Origin: Azoarcus sp.
Lineage (GTDB): Bacteria > Pseudomonadota > Gammaproteobacteria > Burkholderiales > Rhodocyclaceae
DNA length: 64,000 nt
Direction of reading: 5' to 3'
Assembly (NCBI GenBank): GCA_030604735.1
Contig: JAUVVG010000001.1
Span: 62,001-126,000 of the forward strand
The position numbers and the translations under genes are program-made. Below, piece by piece: positions 40,891 through 52,705 of this stretch; position 1 is the stretch's first letter; each line of letters begins with the position of its first letter. Under the pieces are notes generated by a model. It was not told the DNA's origin. It was given only the letters and a program-made list of their open reading frames with translations, and did no database searches.

Positions 40891-42201
40891 ATGAACGACA
40901 AATCAGTCACATCCATCCTGTCCCGCCGTGGCTTCATCAAGCAAAGCGCTGCCCTCAGTGGCGCAGCGATGATAGGGGGCTTGTGGTCAGCCGGCGCCGC
41001 CTCATCGACGTCCGGCGCGGTGGAGACCCGTGCCGCCAAGCTCGGCTTCATCGCGCTGACCGACGCCGCGCCGCTGTTCGTCGCCGACGAGAAGGGCTTC
41101 TTCAAGAAGCACGGCATGACCGAGGTGGAAGTGCTCAAGCAGTCGTCCTGGGGCACGACCCGCGACAATCTGGTGCTGGGTTCGGCCCGCAACGGCATCG
41201 ATGGCGCGCACATCCTGACGCCGATGCCGTATCTGATCAGCACCGGCGCGATGACGGCCAACAACGTGCCGACCCCGATGTACATCGTCGCCCGCCTCAA
41301 CCTGGCCGGGCAGTGCATCTCGGTCGGCAACGAGTACAAGGATCTCAAGGTCGGGGTGGATACCACCGCTTTCAAGCAGGCGTTGGCGGCCAAGGCCGCG
41401 TCCGGCAAACCGGTGAATGCCGCGATGACCTTCCCGGGCGGTACCCACGACATGTGGATCCGCTACTGGCTCGCCGCCGGCGGCATCGACCCGACCCGCG
41501 ACATTTCGACCATCGTCGTGCCTCCGGCGCAGATGGTTGCCAACATGAAGGTCGGCAGCATGGACACTTTCTGTGTCTGTGAGCCGTGGAACCACCAGTT
41601 GATCAATCAGGGCATCGGTTACACCGCCAACACCACCGGTGAACTGTGGCACAACCACCCGGAGAAGGCGCTCGGCCTGCGTGCCGACTATGTCGATGCC
41701 AATCCGAACTCGACCAAGGCGCTGATCAAGGCGGTCATGGAAGCGCAGATGTACTGCGAGGATCCGGCCAACCGCGAGGAGGTCGCCGCGATCTGTGCCA
41801 AGCGGCGCTGGATCAACGCGCCGGTGGCCGACATCGTCGACCGCATGCGCGGCGACTTCGATTACGGCACCGGCCGCGTGGTCGAGAACAGCCCCTTCCA
41901 GATGCGTTACTGGAAAGACCATGCCTCCTCTCCGTTCCAGAGTCATGACCTGTGGTTCCTGACCGAGAACATCCGCTGGGGCTATCTGCCGGCCGATCTC
42001 GACATGAAGAGCCTGGTGGCGAAGGTGAACCGCGAAGACCTGTGGCGGGAAGCCGCGCAGGAACTGGGTGTGGCCGCCAGCGACATCCCGGACTCGACCT
42101 CACGCGGCGTCGAGACCTTCTTCGACGGCAAGGTGTTCGATCCCGAGAATCCGATGGCCTATCTCGACAGCCTCGCGATCAAGACGACTCGCGCCGCCTG
42201 A
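40891..42201 (+). CDS. nrtA: Nitrate ABC transporter substrate-binding protein (NrtA/NasF)
   Basis: A 436-residue binding protein of the NrtA/CmpA family. A twin-arginine signal is visible (SRRGFIKQSAALSGAAMIGG, Arg12-Arg13), followed by KLGFIALTDAAPLFVADEKGFF and the conserved GARNGIDGAH-like segment and CEPWNHQ region. The ATG at 40891 has GAGGAGC 7 bases upstream. It is the first gene after the attenuator. The single binding domain and the operon order match the Klebsiella NasFED importer. Confidence 0.92.
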   Translation: MNDKSVTSILSRRGFIKQSAALSGAAMIGGLWSAGAASSTSGAVETRAAKLGFIALTDAAPLFVADEKGFFKKHGMTEVEVLKQSSWGTTRDNLVLGSARNGIDGAHILTPMPYLISTGAMTANNVPTPMYIVARLNLAGQCISVGNEYKDLKVGVDTTAFKQALAAKAASGKPVNAAMTFPGGTHDMWIRYWLAAGGIDPTRDISTIVVPPAQMVANMKVGSMDTFCVCEPWNHQLINQGIGYTANTTGELWHNHPEKALGLRADYVDANPNSTKALIKAVMEAQMYCEDPANREEVAAICAKRRWINAPVADIVDRMRGDFDYGTGRVVENSPFQMRYWKDHASSPFQSHDLWFLTENIRWGYLPADLDMKSLVAKVNREDLWREAAQELGVAASDIPDSTSRGVETFFDGKVFDPENPMAYLDSLAIKTTRAA

Positions 42202-42237
42202 CGCAGCGGTCCATCGACATTCCGCAAGGAGAATGAC

Positions 42238-43110
42238 ATGAGTCATACCGAAACCCTGGACCGCGGACGACTGATCGGTACCGGCGAAGAGCCGGTCCCC
42301 GGCATCTGGCGCGCCCGCCTCAAGACGATGCGTGAGGTGTTCATTTCGCGCGTGCTACCGCCGTTGATCGTCATCGGTGGGCTGGTGATGCTGTGGGAGA
42401 TGCTGTGCTCCCGGCCGGGCGCCACACTGCCCAGTCCTTCCCAAGTGCTCACCGAAACCTGGGACCTGATCACCGACCCCTTCTACGACAACGGCGGCAA
42501 CGACGTCGGCATGGCCTGGCAGATCCTCGCCAGCCTCGAGCGGGTCGCCTATGGCTACTCGCTCGCGGTGATCGCCGGGGTCGGGCTGGGCGTGCTGGTC
42601 GGGCAATCGACCTGGGCGCTGCGCGGGCTGGATCCGCTGTTCCAGGTGTTGCGCACGGTGCCGCCACTGGCCTGGCTGCCGATCTCGCTGGCCGGTTTCC
42701 AGGACAGCAACCCGTCGGCGATCTTCGTGATCTTCATCACCGCGATCTGGCCGATCATCATCAACACCTCGGTCGGCATCCGCAACATCCCGGAGGACTA
42801 CCGCAACGTCTCCCGCGTGATCCGCCTCAACGGCGCCGAGTACTTCTGGAAGATCATGCTGCCGGCGGCCGCACCCTACATCTTCTCGGGCTTGCGCATC
42901 GGAGTCGGCCTCTCGTGGCTGGCGATCGTCGCGGCCGAGATGCTGATCGGCGGGGTCGGGATCGGCTTCTTCATCTGGGATGCATGGAACTCGTCACTGA
43001 TCAGCGACATCATCCTCGCCCTCATCTACGTCGGCCTGGTCGGCTTCATGCTCGACCGCATGGTCGCGTGGATCGGCAATCGCGTGACCCGCGGCACCAG
43101 CGCAGGCTAA
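42238..43110 (+). CDS. nrtB: Nitrate ABC transporter permease (NrtB/NasE)
   Basis: A 290-residue inner-membrane permease of the binding-protein-dependent type with about six transmembrane helices. The EAA-like loop is seen near residues 175-205 (GIRNIPEDYRNVSRVIRLNGAEYFWKIMLPAA). AAGGAGAATGAC precedes the ATG. Partner of nrtA and nrtD on the same transcript. Confidence 0.92.
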   Translation: MSHTETLDRGRLIGTGEEPVPGIWRARLKTMREVFISRVLPPLIVIGGLVMLWEMLCSRPGATLPSPSQVLTETWDLITDPFYDNGGNDVGMAWQILASLERVAYGYSLAVIAGVGLGVLVGQSTWALRGLDPLFQVLRTVPPLAWLPISLAGFQDSNPSAIFVIFITAIWPIIINTSVGIRNIPEDYRNVSRVIRLNGAEYFWKIMLPAAAPYIFSGLRIGVGLSWLAIVAAEMLIGGVGIGFFIWDAWNSSLISDIILALIYVGLVGFMLDRMVAWIGNRVTRGTSAG

Positions 43111-43121
43111 GGAGAAACATC

Positions 43122-43976
43122 ATGAGCAATGCCTATCTGAGCATTTCGCAAGTGGATATGAGCTTCACCCGCGGCGGCACGACCAACCAGGTGCTGAAGA
43201 ACATCGACCTGGACGTGCAGCGCGGCGAGTTCATCTCGTTGATCGGCCACTCCGGCTGCGGCAAATCGACCGTGCTGAACATCGTCGCCGGGTTGCTGCG
43301 CGCCACCTCGGGCGGGGTCATCGTCGATGGCAAGGAGGTCAATGACCCGGGCCCGGACCGTGCGCTGGTGTTCCAGAACCACTCGCTGCTGCCGTGGCTG
43401 ACCGTGTATCAGAACGTCGAGATCGCGGTCGAGAAGACCTTCCGCAAGACCAAGACCGCGGCCGAGCGCAAGGCGTGGATTCTGCACAACCTCGACATGG
43501 TGAACATGAGCCATGCGCTCGACCGTCTGCCGTCCGAGATCTCCGGCGGCATGAAGCAGCGGGTCGGCATCGCCCGGGCCCTGGCGATGGAGCCCAAGGT
43601 GTTGCTGCTGGACGAACCCTTCGGGGCACTCGATGCGCTGACCCGCGCCCACCTGCAGGACGAGGTGATGCGCATCCAGTCGGAGCTCGCCAACACGGTG
43701 ATGATGATCACCCACGATGTGGACGAGGCGGTGCTGCTGTCGGACCGGATCGTGATGATGACCAACGGCCCGGCCGCGACCATCGGCCAGATCCTCGACG
43801 TCGAGCTGCCGCGGCCGCGCGACCGGATCGCGATGGCCGACGACCCGCGCTACAACCATTACCGTCACGAGGTCCTGAGCTTCCTGTACGAGAAGCAGCG
43901 CAAGGTCGAGGAAATCGATAGGCATCGGGGCAAGCGGGGCGGTGCTGAAGCGGCGAAAGCGGTGAAACGGGCCTGA
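43122..43976 (+). CDS. nrtD: Nitrate ABC transporter ATP-binding protein (NrtD/NasD)
   Basis: A 284-residue ATPase. Walker A is GHSGCGKST, the Q-loop VFQNHSLLPWL, the signature EISGGMKQRVGIARALAM, Walker B VLLLDEPFGALDALT and the switch HD in ITHDVDEA. It lacks the fused substrate-binding domain of NrtC, so a homodimer is expected. The ATG at 43122 has AAGGAGA upstream; a long in-frame extension over nrtB is rejected. A Lys/Arg/Ala tail ends the protein. Confidence 0.93.
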   Translation: MSNAYLSISQVDMSFTRGGTTNQVLKNIDLDVQRGEFISLIGHSGCGKSTVLNIVAGLLRATSGGVIVDGKEVNDPGPDRALVFQNHSLLPWLTVYQNVEIAVEKTFRKTKTAAERKAWILHNLDMVNMSHALDRLPSEISGGMKQRVGIARALAMEPKVLLLDEPFGALDALTRAHLQDEVMRIQSELANTVMMITHDVDEAVLLSDRIVMMTNGPAATIGQILDVELPRPRDRIAMADDPRYNHYRHEVLSFLYEKQRKVEEIDRHRGKRGGAEAAKAVKRA

Positions 43977-44055
43977 GCCGACCGACCAAACACATGCGTC
44001 CGGTTCCGGATGCCGGGTTTGCCCGGGCACGGATTTGGACGCGCGGAGAGACACA

Positions 44056-46641
44056 ATGATCAAACAGAAACTCGTCATGGTCGGCAACGGCATGGCCGGC
44101 GTGAAGACGGTGGAGGAGATCCTCAAGTACGCACCCGATGCGTTCGAGATCACCGTGTTCGGGGCCGAGCCACATGGCAACTACAACCGCATTCTGCTGT
44201 CACCGGTGCTGGCCGGCGAGATGACGCTCAGCGACATCATGCTCAACGACCTGGCGTGGTATGCGGATAACGGGATCACGCTGCATGCCGGACGCAAAGT
44301 GGTCCAGGTCGACCGGGTGCGCCGCATCGTGCGTGCCGACGACGGTACCGAGGCGGCCTATGACCGCCTGCTGCTCGCCACCGGCTCCAATCCGTTCATT
44401 CTGCCGGTGCCCGGCAAGGACCTGCCCGGCGTGATCGCATATCGCGATATCGCCGATACCGAGGTGATGATCGCGGCGGCGGCCAGTCATCGCCATGCGG
44501 TCGTGATCGGCGGCGGCTTGCTCGGGCTCGAGGCGGCGAATGGCCTGATCCTGCGCGGCATGGATGTGACCGTGGTGCATCTGGGTGATTGGATCATGGA
44601 GCGCCAGCTTGACCGGCCGGCGGCCGAGTTGCTGCAGGCCTCGCTCGAGGCCAAGGGTATGAAGTTCTGCCTCGGGGCTCAGACCGCCGAACTGTTAGCG
44701 GTCGAGGCCATGGCGGAGCTTGGAGCGATCGGGGTGGCGACCTCAGCCGGTCAGTCGCAGCGCTCGGTTCGGGTTGGATCTGACACGGACGCGCGAGTGG
44801 CCGCAGTCCGCCTCGTCGATGGCCGGGTACTGCCGGCCGACCTGGTGGTCATGTCGGCCGGCATCCGCCCGAACACCGCGCTGGCCGAGGCGGCGCGCCT
44901 GCATTGCGATCGCGGCATCGTCGTGACCGACACGATGCAGACCGTCACCGACCCGCGCATCTATGCGGTCGGCGAGTGTGTCAGCCATCGCGGGGTCGCC
45001 TATGGCCTGGTCGCGCCGCTGTTCGAGCAGGCCAAGGTCTGCGCCAATCATCTCGCTGGATTCGGCATCGGGCGCTATCAGGGTTCGGTCACCTCGACCA
45101 AGCTCAAGGTGACCGGCGTCGATGTGTTCTCGGCCGGCGACTTCATGGGCGGGGACGGTTGCGACGAGATCGTGCTGCATGACCGCGCCGGCGGCATCTA
45201 CAAGAAGCTGGTGTTGCGGGACGACAAGCTGGCCGGTGCGGTGATGGTCGGCGATACCGCCGACGGCGCTTGGTACTTCCAGTTGGTGCGCGAAGGCAAA
45301 GACGTGTCGCAGCTGCGCGACCACCTGATGTTCGGCCAGAGCTTCGCCCAGTCGCATCTGGGGGATGCCGGCCATCAGGGGCAGAGCCAGGCCGCGCTGC
45401 TGCCGGACACGGCCGAGGTGTGTGGCTGCAATGGCGTCTGCAAGGGCACCATCGTCTCCGCGATCAAGGAGAAGGGGCTGTTCTCGCTCGATGAGGTGCG
45501 CAAGCACACCAAGGCTTCCAGTTCCTGCGGCTCCTGCACCGGCCTGGTGGAGCAGATTCTGGCTTCGACGGTCGGCGGTGCCTACCAGGCGACCGACAAG
45601 CATGCCAAGCCGGTGTGCGGCTGCACCGACCACACCCATGGCGAAGTACGCGCCGCGGTCCGCGAACTCAAGCTGTTGTCGATTCCGGCCGTGATGCGCG
45701 CACTCGACTGGAAGACCCCGACCGGGTGCGCCACCTGCCGGCCGGCGCTGAACTACTACCTGATCTCGACCTGGCCTCATGAGGCGGAAGACGACCCGCA
45801 GAGCCGCTTCATCAACGAACGCGCCCACGCCAACATCCAGAAGGATGGCACCTACTCGGTCGTACCGCGGATGTGGGGCGGACTCACCAACCCGACCGAG
45901 TTGCGCGCGATCGCCGATGCAGCCGAAAAATACAAGGTGCCGACGGTCAAGGTCACCGGCGGCCAGCGCATCGATCTCCTCGGGGTGAAGAAGGACGACC
46001 TGCCGGCGATCTGGGCCGACCTCGGCCGCGCCGGGATGGTGTCCGGTCATGCCTACGGCAAGAGTCTGCGCACGGTGAAGACCTGCGTCGGTGCAGAGCA
46101 TTGCCGCTTCGGCACCCAGCTCGCGATGGACATGGGGGTCAAGCTCGAAAAGATGCTGTTCGGCATGTGGTCGCCGCACAAGGTCAAGCTGGCGGTGTCT
46201 GGCTGCCCGCGCAACTGCGCGGAGTCCGGCATCAAGGATGTCGGCATCAGCGGGGTGGATTCCGGCTACGAGATCTATGTCGCCGGCAACGGCGGCATCA
46301 AGACCGAGGTGGCACAATTTCTCGCCAAGGTCTCGACCGACGATGAGGTCAAGGAGATGAGTGGAGCCTTTCTGCAGCTCTATCGCGAGGAGGCCTTCTA
46401 CCTCGAACGGACCTGCCATTACGTCGAGCGGGTCGGCCTCGAGCATGTCAAGAGACAGGTCGTGGCCGACCCGGCGCGGCGACGCGACCTCTACGAACGC
46501 CTGCTGTTCGCGCTGAAGGATGCCCCGGACCCATGGGCCGAGCACCAGGCCGAATCGCTGGCCAAGCAGTTCAAGACCATTCCGATCAAGGCAGTGCTGG
46601 AGGAGAACCGCCATGACCTGGCAGAAAGTGTGTCCGCTTGA
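44056..46641 (+). CDS. nirB: Assimilatory NAD(P)H nitrite reductase large subunit
   Basis: Reduces nitrite to ammonia with six electrons. The 861-residue protein has FAD and NAD domains (VGNGMAG at 9-15, VVIGGGLLGLEAA near 155), a BFD-like [2Fe-2S] domain from Cys456 (CGCNGVCKGT and SSCGSCTGL), then ferredoxin-like and sirohaem domains. The [4Fe-4S]/sirohaem ligands are Cys677, Cys683, Cys717 and Cys721. Residues of about 215-245 form a Ser/Ala/Gly-rich insertion. The ATG at 44056 has GGAGAG upstream. NirD follows with overlap. Confidence 0.95.
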   Translation: MIKQKLVMVGNGMAGVKTVEEILKYAPDAFEITVFGAEPHGNYNRILLSPVLAGEMTLSDIMLNDLAWYADNGITLHAGRKVVQVDRVRRIVRADDGTEAAYDRLLLATGSNPFILPVPGKDLPGVIAYRDIADTEVMIAAAASHRHAVVIGGGLLGLEAANGLILRGMDVTVVHLGDWIMERQLDRPAAELLQASLEAKGMKFCLGAQTAELLAVEAMAELGAIGVATSAGQSQRSVRVGSDTDARVAAVRLVDGRVLPADLVVMSAGIRPNTALAEAARLHCDRGIVVTDTMQTVTDPRIYAVGECVSHRGVAYGLVAPLFEQAKVCANHLAGFGIGRYQGSVTSTKLKVTGVDVFSAGDFMGGDGCDEIVLHDRAGGIYKKLVLRDDKLAGAVMVGDTADGAWYFQLVREGKDVSQLRDHLMFGQSFAQSHLGDAGHQGQSQAALLPDTAEVCGCNGVCKGTIVSAIKEKGLFSLDEVRKHTKASSSCGSCTGLVEQILASTVGGAYQATDKHAKPVCGCTDHTHGEVRAAVRELKLLSIPAVMRALDWKTPTGCATCRPALNYYLISTWPHEAEDDPQSRFINERAHANIQKDGTYSVVPRMWGGLTNPTELRAIADAAEKYKVPTVKVTGGQRIDLLGVKKDDLPAIWADLGRAGMVSGHAYGKSLRTVKTCVGAEHCRFGTQLAMDMGVKLEKMLFGMWSPHKVKLAVSGCPRNCAESGIKDVGISGVDSGYEIYVAGNGGIKTEVAQFLAKVSTDDEVKEMSGAFLQLYREEAFYLERTCHYVERVGLEHVKRQVVADPARRRDLYERLLFALKDAPDPWAEHQAESLAKQFKTIPIKAVLEENRHDLAESVSA

Positions 46642-46930
46642 CGACATCCCCATGTTCGGTGCCCGGGTGGTCGATCACGGGGGTGATGCCATCGCGGTGT
46701 TCCGTGCCGACGGCGACACGGTATTCGCGTTGCGCGATGCCTGTCCGCACAAGGGCGGACCCCTGTCCCAGGGCATCGTCAGCGGCAGTGGCGAGAACGC
46801 GCGGGTGACCTGCCCTTTGCACGGCTGGAACATAGGATTGGCTTCGGGCGAAGCCTGTGCGCCGGACGAGGGCTGTTCCCACAAGTTCGCCACCCGGATC
46901 GAGTCGGGCGAGGTGTGGCTGGACGTGTGA
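46613..46930 (+). CDS. nirD: Nitrite reductase small subunit (Rieske type)
   Basis: A 105-residue partner of NirB with a Rieske-like [2Fe-2S] motif, CPHKGG and CPLHGW. The first ligand pair begins near residue 43. The ATG at 46613 lies within the last codons of nirB (29-base overlap) and has GGAGGAGA upstream. It ends just before nasA. Confidence 0.93.
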   Translation: MTWQKVCPLDDIPMFGARVVDHGGDAIAVFRADGDTVFALRDACPHKGGPLSQGIVSGSGENARVTCPLHGWNIGLASGEACAPDEGCSHKFATRIESGEVWLDV

Positions 46931-46941
46931 GGGAGCAGACG

Positions 46942-49800
46942 GTGCAAGAGACGCGAAGTATCTGTTGTTATTGCGGTACCGGTTGCGGGTTGATCATCGA
47001 ACAGGATGAAAACCGGATTACCGGTGTGCGCGGCGACCCGGCCCATCCTGCCAACTTCGGGCGCCTGTGCAGCAAGGGGGCGACGCTGCATCTGACCTCG
47101 GGATCGGCCGGACGCGCGCTTCACCCTGAACTGCGCCAGCTTAGAGACCAGCCGCGCCGACCGGTCGGATGGGCCGAGGCGCTGGATGCCGCGGCCGATC
47201 GCTTTGCCGACGTCATCAGGCGACATGGGCCGGACTCGGTCGCCTTCTATGTGTCGGGGCAGTTGCTGACCGAGGACTACTATGTCTTCAACAAGCTCGC
47301 CCGGGCGCTGATCGGTACCAACAACATCGACTCCAACTCGCGCCTGTGCATGTCCAGCGCGGTGTCGGGCTACAAGGCGACCCTCGGCGCCGACAGCGTG
47401 CCGACCTGCTACGAGGACCTCGGGCTGGCCGATCATCTGCTGATCGCGGGCTCGAACACCGCCTGGGCCCATCCCATCCTGTTCCGGCGGATCGAGGACG
47501 CGAAGCGGGCGAATCCGGATCTTTCCATTACCGTGATCGACCCACGCCGCACCGAGACCGCCGAGTTCGCCGACTTGCATCTGCAGAACGCGCCGGGCTC
47601 GGACCTGTTGCTGTTCAACGCGATGTTGCACGTGATGCTGTGGGAGGACCTGATCGATCGCGCCTTCATCCGCGACCATACCAGCGGCTTTGCCGAGTTG
47701 CGTGAAGCGCTCGCCGAGTGTTCGCCGGGTAATGTGGCGACCGCCTGCGGGGTGCCGGCGGCGCAGATCGTCGAAGCGGCGAGACGATTCGGTAGCGCGC
47801 GTGCGGCTTTGTCCCTCTGGTGCCAGGGCTTGAACCAGTCCCATCATGGTGTGGCCAACAATGCGGCGCTGATCCATCTGCACCTGGCGACCGGACAGAT
47901 CGGGCGGCCGGGTGCCGGCCCGTTCTCACTGACCGGCCAGCCCAACGCGATGGGGGGGCGCGAGGTCGGGGCGCTCGCGACCTTGTTACCTGGCCACCGG
48001 GAGCTTGCCAATCCATCGCACCGTGCCGAAATGGCCGGGCTGTGGGGCGTGCCGGACCTCAATCCGGTTCCAGGTCTGCCGGCGGTGGCGCTGTTCGATG
48101 CACTGGCCGAGGGGCGGGTCAAGGCGGTCTGGATTGCCTGCACCAATCCGGCCCAGTCACTGCCCGACCAGCGCAAGGTCCGCGCCGCCCTGTCCGCGGC
48201 GGAATTCGTCGTGGTCCAGGAGGCCTATGCCGACACCGAGACGGCCGATTTCGCCGACCTGCTCCTGCCGGCCGCGAGTTGGGGTGAGAAGGAGGGCACG
48301 GTCACCAACTCCGAGCGGCGGGTGTCGCGGGTGCGCCGGGCGGTGTCGGCGCCGGGCGAGGCGCGGCCGGACTGGGCGATCGTGGCCGACTTCGCCGGTC
48401 GGCTTGCGACCCGGCTCGGCCGTGATCCTTCCGCGTTTGCTTTTCGGGATGAGGCGGCGGTGTTCGCCGAGCATGTCTCGACCACGGTCGGACGGGATTG
48501 CGACCTGAGCGGGCTGTCGCATGCCTTGCTCGACGAGCGGGGCCCGCAGCAGTGGCCCTACACGCCCCGGTCGGAAACCGGTCGGGCGCGCCTGTTCGAG
48601 GACCATCGCTTTCCGACCGACGATGGCCGCGCCCGCTTCGCGAAGATCGGCCATCCGGTGAAGGACGCATTGACGCCGGAGCCAGTCGACGCCCGCCATC
48701 CCTTCAGGTTGTTGTCCGGCCGCTTGCGTGACCAGTGGCATGGCATGAGCCGCTCCGGCAAGTCGCCGATTTTGTGGGGTCACACCCCGCGCGCCGAGAT
48801 CGCGCTGAATCCGGCCGATCTCGCGCGTCGCGACTGGGAGGCCGGCACCTTGCTACGGATAGGCAACCGCCGTGGTGCGCTGGTGCTGCCGGTCGTCAGC
48901 GATGACGCGGTCGCGCCGGGTCACGCCTGGGTGCCGATGCACTGGGGGGGCGCGACACTGGCGCAGGCCGGGGTGAATGAGGTCTGCTCCGCCGTGACCG
49001 ATCCGGTGTCGGCCCAACCCGCGCTCAAAGCCGCCGCGGTGTCCTTGAGTCGGCTCGATGTCGCCTGGCGGGCGGCGTGGGCGCAGCGGGCGGACGACAT
49101 GATGGACGCCCAGCGCCGGATGACCGCTCTGCGTCCGTATCTTGCCGGGTTCGATTACGCCGCGCTGACGCTCATCGGCGAAGGCTGTCCAGTGGTCGTG
49201 CTGCGGGTGGCGTCGGTTTCATCGGTTTTGTCATCGTCGTCTGTCAATTCAGGGTCAGGTATGCGGGGTGTGCCCGGCCTGGACCGACAGCGCCAAGCCA
49301 GGTTGGATGGCGCGGCAAGGGCGGGAGCGGAGACTTCGCGTAGCGACGCAATGGTCGTGCCCGCGGTGATCGAAGCGCTGGACGCACTGTTCGGCCTGGC
49401 GGCGGGAGACCAGGTGCTGGCCTTCGAGGATGCCGGACGCGGGGTCAGCAAGCGGGCGGCACAAGTCGATGGGCGTCTTCATGCGGTGCGCCTGGCCGGG
49501 GAGTGCGTCGCATTCGACTGGTTGGTCGATGCGATCGCCGAGGGAAGGTCGATCACCCCGCTTCGGCCGTGGCTGTTCGCGCCCGTCGCCCGTCCGCCGA
49601 TCGACGCTGCCGCGCGTGGCCGAACGGTATGCAACTGTTTCGGAATCAGCACGTCCGAGATCGATGCCCTGCTCATGGCGGGGGTCGATCTGCCTGGTCT
49701 GCAGCAGCGCCTCAAGTGCGGCACCGCCTGCGGATCCTGCCTGCCAGAGCTGCGGCGACGGGTGCGGACTGCGGGGTCCGCACAAGCGGTGCGAGTCTGA
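46942..49800 (+). CDS. nasA: Assimilatory nitrate reductase catalytic subunit
   Basis: A 952-residue molybdopterin enzyme that reduces nitrate to nitrite in the cytoplasm; no twin-arginine signal is present. The N-terminal [4Fe-4S] motif is Cys8, Cys11, Cys15 and Cys43. The bis-MGD domains follow, with NSRLCMSSAVSGYK containing the expected Mo-ligand Cys. The C terminus is a BFD-like [2Fe-2S] domain (CNCFGIS and CGTACGSC) as in Klebsiella NasA. Residues of about 752-807 are a Ser/Val then Arg/Ala-rich insertion of unusual composition. The GTG at 46942 is chosen for GGGAG 6 bases upstream; GTG 46915 or 46927 is possible. Confidence 0.94.
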   Translation: MQETRSICCYCGTGCGLIIEQDENRITGVRGDPAHPANFGRLCSKGATLHLTSGSAGRALHPELRQLRDQPRRPVGWAEALDAAADRFADVIRRHGPDSVAFYVSGQLLTEDYYVFNKLARALIGTNNIDSNSRLCMSSAVSGYKATLGADSVPTCYEDLGLADHLLIAGSNTAWAHPILFRRIEDAKRANPDLSITVIDPRRTETAEFADLHLQNAPGSDLLLFNAMLHVMLWEDLIDRAFIRDHTSGFAELREALAECSPGNVATACGVPAAQIVEAARRFGSARAALSLWCQGLNQSHHGVANNAALIHLHLATGQIGRPGAGPFSLTGQPNAMGGREVGALATLLPGHRELANPSHRAEMAGLWGVPDLNPVPGLPAVALFDALAEGRVKAVWIACTNPAQSLPDQRKVRAALSAAEFVVVQEAYADTETADFADLLLPAASWGEKEGTVTNSERRVSRVRRAVSAPGEARPDWAIVADFAGRLATRLGRDPSAFAFRDEAAVFAEHVSTTVGRDCDLSGLSHALLDERGPQQWPYTPRSETGRARLFEDHRFPTDDGRARFAKIGHPVKDALTPEPVDARHPFRLLSGRLRDQWHGMSRSGKSPILWGHTPRAEIALNPADLARRDWEAGTLLRIGNRRGALVLPVVSDDAVAPGHAWVPMHWGGATLAQAGVNEVCSAVTDPVSAQPALKAAAVSLSRLDVAWRAAWAQRADDMMDAQRRMTALRPYLAGFDYAALTLIGEGCPVVVLRVASVSSVLSSSSVNSGSGMRGVPGLDRQRQARLDGAARAGAETSRSDAMVVPAVIEALDALFGLAAGDQVLAFEDAGRGVSKRAAQVDGRLHAVRLAGECVAFDWLVDAIAEGRSITPLRPWLFAPVARPPIDAAARGRTVCNCFGISTSEIDALLMAGVDLPGLQQRLKCGTACGSCLPELRRRVRTAGSAQAVRV

Positions 49801-49932
49801 GCCGCTGCCGACCACCCTCCGACTTGCGCGCTCCGGCCGGGGGCGCCAGAATCCCCTCGTATGCGGCGGTCACGACGACCGACACCATTGGATATCCGGA
49901 CCACCGGATGCAGACCATCGAGGAGGAAATGC

Positions 49933-51621
<1,689 letters not shown>

Positions 51622-51651
51622 TGCCATCTGCCGATCTGCCGCCCGGTCCGC

Positions 51652-51678
51652 TTGTGCATGGCGATAAGCTGGTACAAT
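51652..51678 (+). promoter_or_regulatory. Promoter of 4.5S RNA
   Basis: TACAAT at 51673-51678 is 7 bases before the RNA start, with TTGTGC at 51652-51657 as a weak -35 box (15-base spacing). Confidence 0.5.
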
Positions 51679-51685
51679 CTCGGCC

Positions 51686-51786
<101 letters not shown>

Positions 51787-51787
<1 letters not shown>

Positions 51788-52617
51788 TATTTCAGCGGGA
51801 AGCCCAGATTATGCAGGGCCTCGGCCAGCCGGTCGCGACCGGTCAGCGACGCGGCGTCGGCGATGCGCTTGGCCGAATGCACCGACCAGGTCCCGCGTAC
51901 GTTCATGTTCTGGGATTCGTAGAATCCGGCCATCACGCGGTTGTAGGTTTCGATCCCGGCATCCTGATCGGAGACGGCCCCGTATCGCTCGTGATGCAAG
52001 ACCACCGGCTGGGGCGCGCGTGGCTTGACCGCAGCCGTAGCGCTGCCAGCGTCTTCATAGCCCAGGGTCATGCCGAAGGCCGCGAATACCCGGGGTGGCA
52101 GCCCCAGCAACTCGGCGACCCGCTCCGGTTGGTTGCGCATGCCGCCGATGTAACAGCCGGACAACCCCAGTGACTGCGCCGCGGCGATCGCGTTCTGGGC
52201 CGCCAGTGCCGCATCGATCACCCCGATCAGAAACATTTCCATGTAGTCCAGCGCGGCGCTCGGCCGTTCGGTCTGCTCGGCGATGTGTGCCAGCCGGGCC
52301 AGGTCGGCCAGCCACACGAGCTGCAGCGGCGCGTCGCGCACATGCGCCTGCCCGCCAGCACATTCGGCCAGTGACGCGCGTGTGCCAGCATCGCGGACCG
52401 CGATCACGCTCCAGGCGTGCAGGTTGGACGACGTTGCTGCCGACTGCGCTGCGGCGATGATCGCGGTCAACTGGTCGTTGCTGACCGGGTCGGGGCGGTA
52501 ACGTCGCACCGAGCGGTGCCCGAGCAGGTGGTCTATGACCGGTGTCCACGCTGCGGGTGCGGGGAGCGTGCCGGGGCCATAACGAAGATCGATCTTGTCC
52601 TGTGCGCTGAGGCTCAT
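51787..52617 (-). CDS. NADPH-dependent nitroreductase (NfsA-like flavoprotein)
   Basis: A 276-residue FMN oxidoreductase of the NfsA/FRP type. The FMN-binding HRSVRRYRPDPVSNDQL stretch and SAATSSNLHAWSVIAV near residues 30-70, and the SGCYIGG segment with a long C-terminal part, fit this group. The start at 52617 (MSLSAQDKIDL) has AGGA upstream; a longer frame is rejected. It converges on 4.5S RNA, and its TAG stop abuts the RNA's 3' end. The substrate may be nitroaromatics, quinones or flavins. Confidence 0.85.
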
Positions 52618-52705
52618 GTGTGATTCCTGATGTCGTGAAGAGGGGTGGCCGTGTCTCGTTGCGAGTTTAACCGTTTGGTTCCCGTGGCCCAGGCCTTGTC
52701 GGCAC

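Noticed and set aside
42393-43121. Long in-frame extension upstream of nrtD
   Set aside because: It is another frame of nrtB; nrtD has its own ATG with AAGGAGA.
44743-46653. A 636-codon minus-strand frame
   Set aside because: Antisense shadow of nirB.
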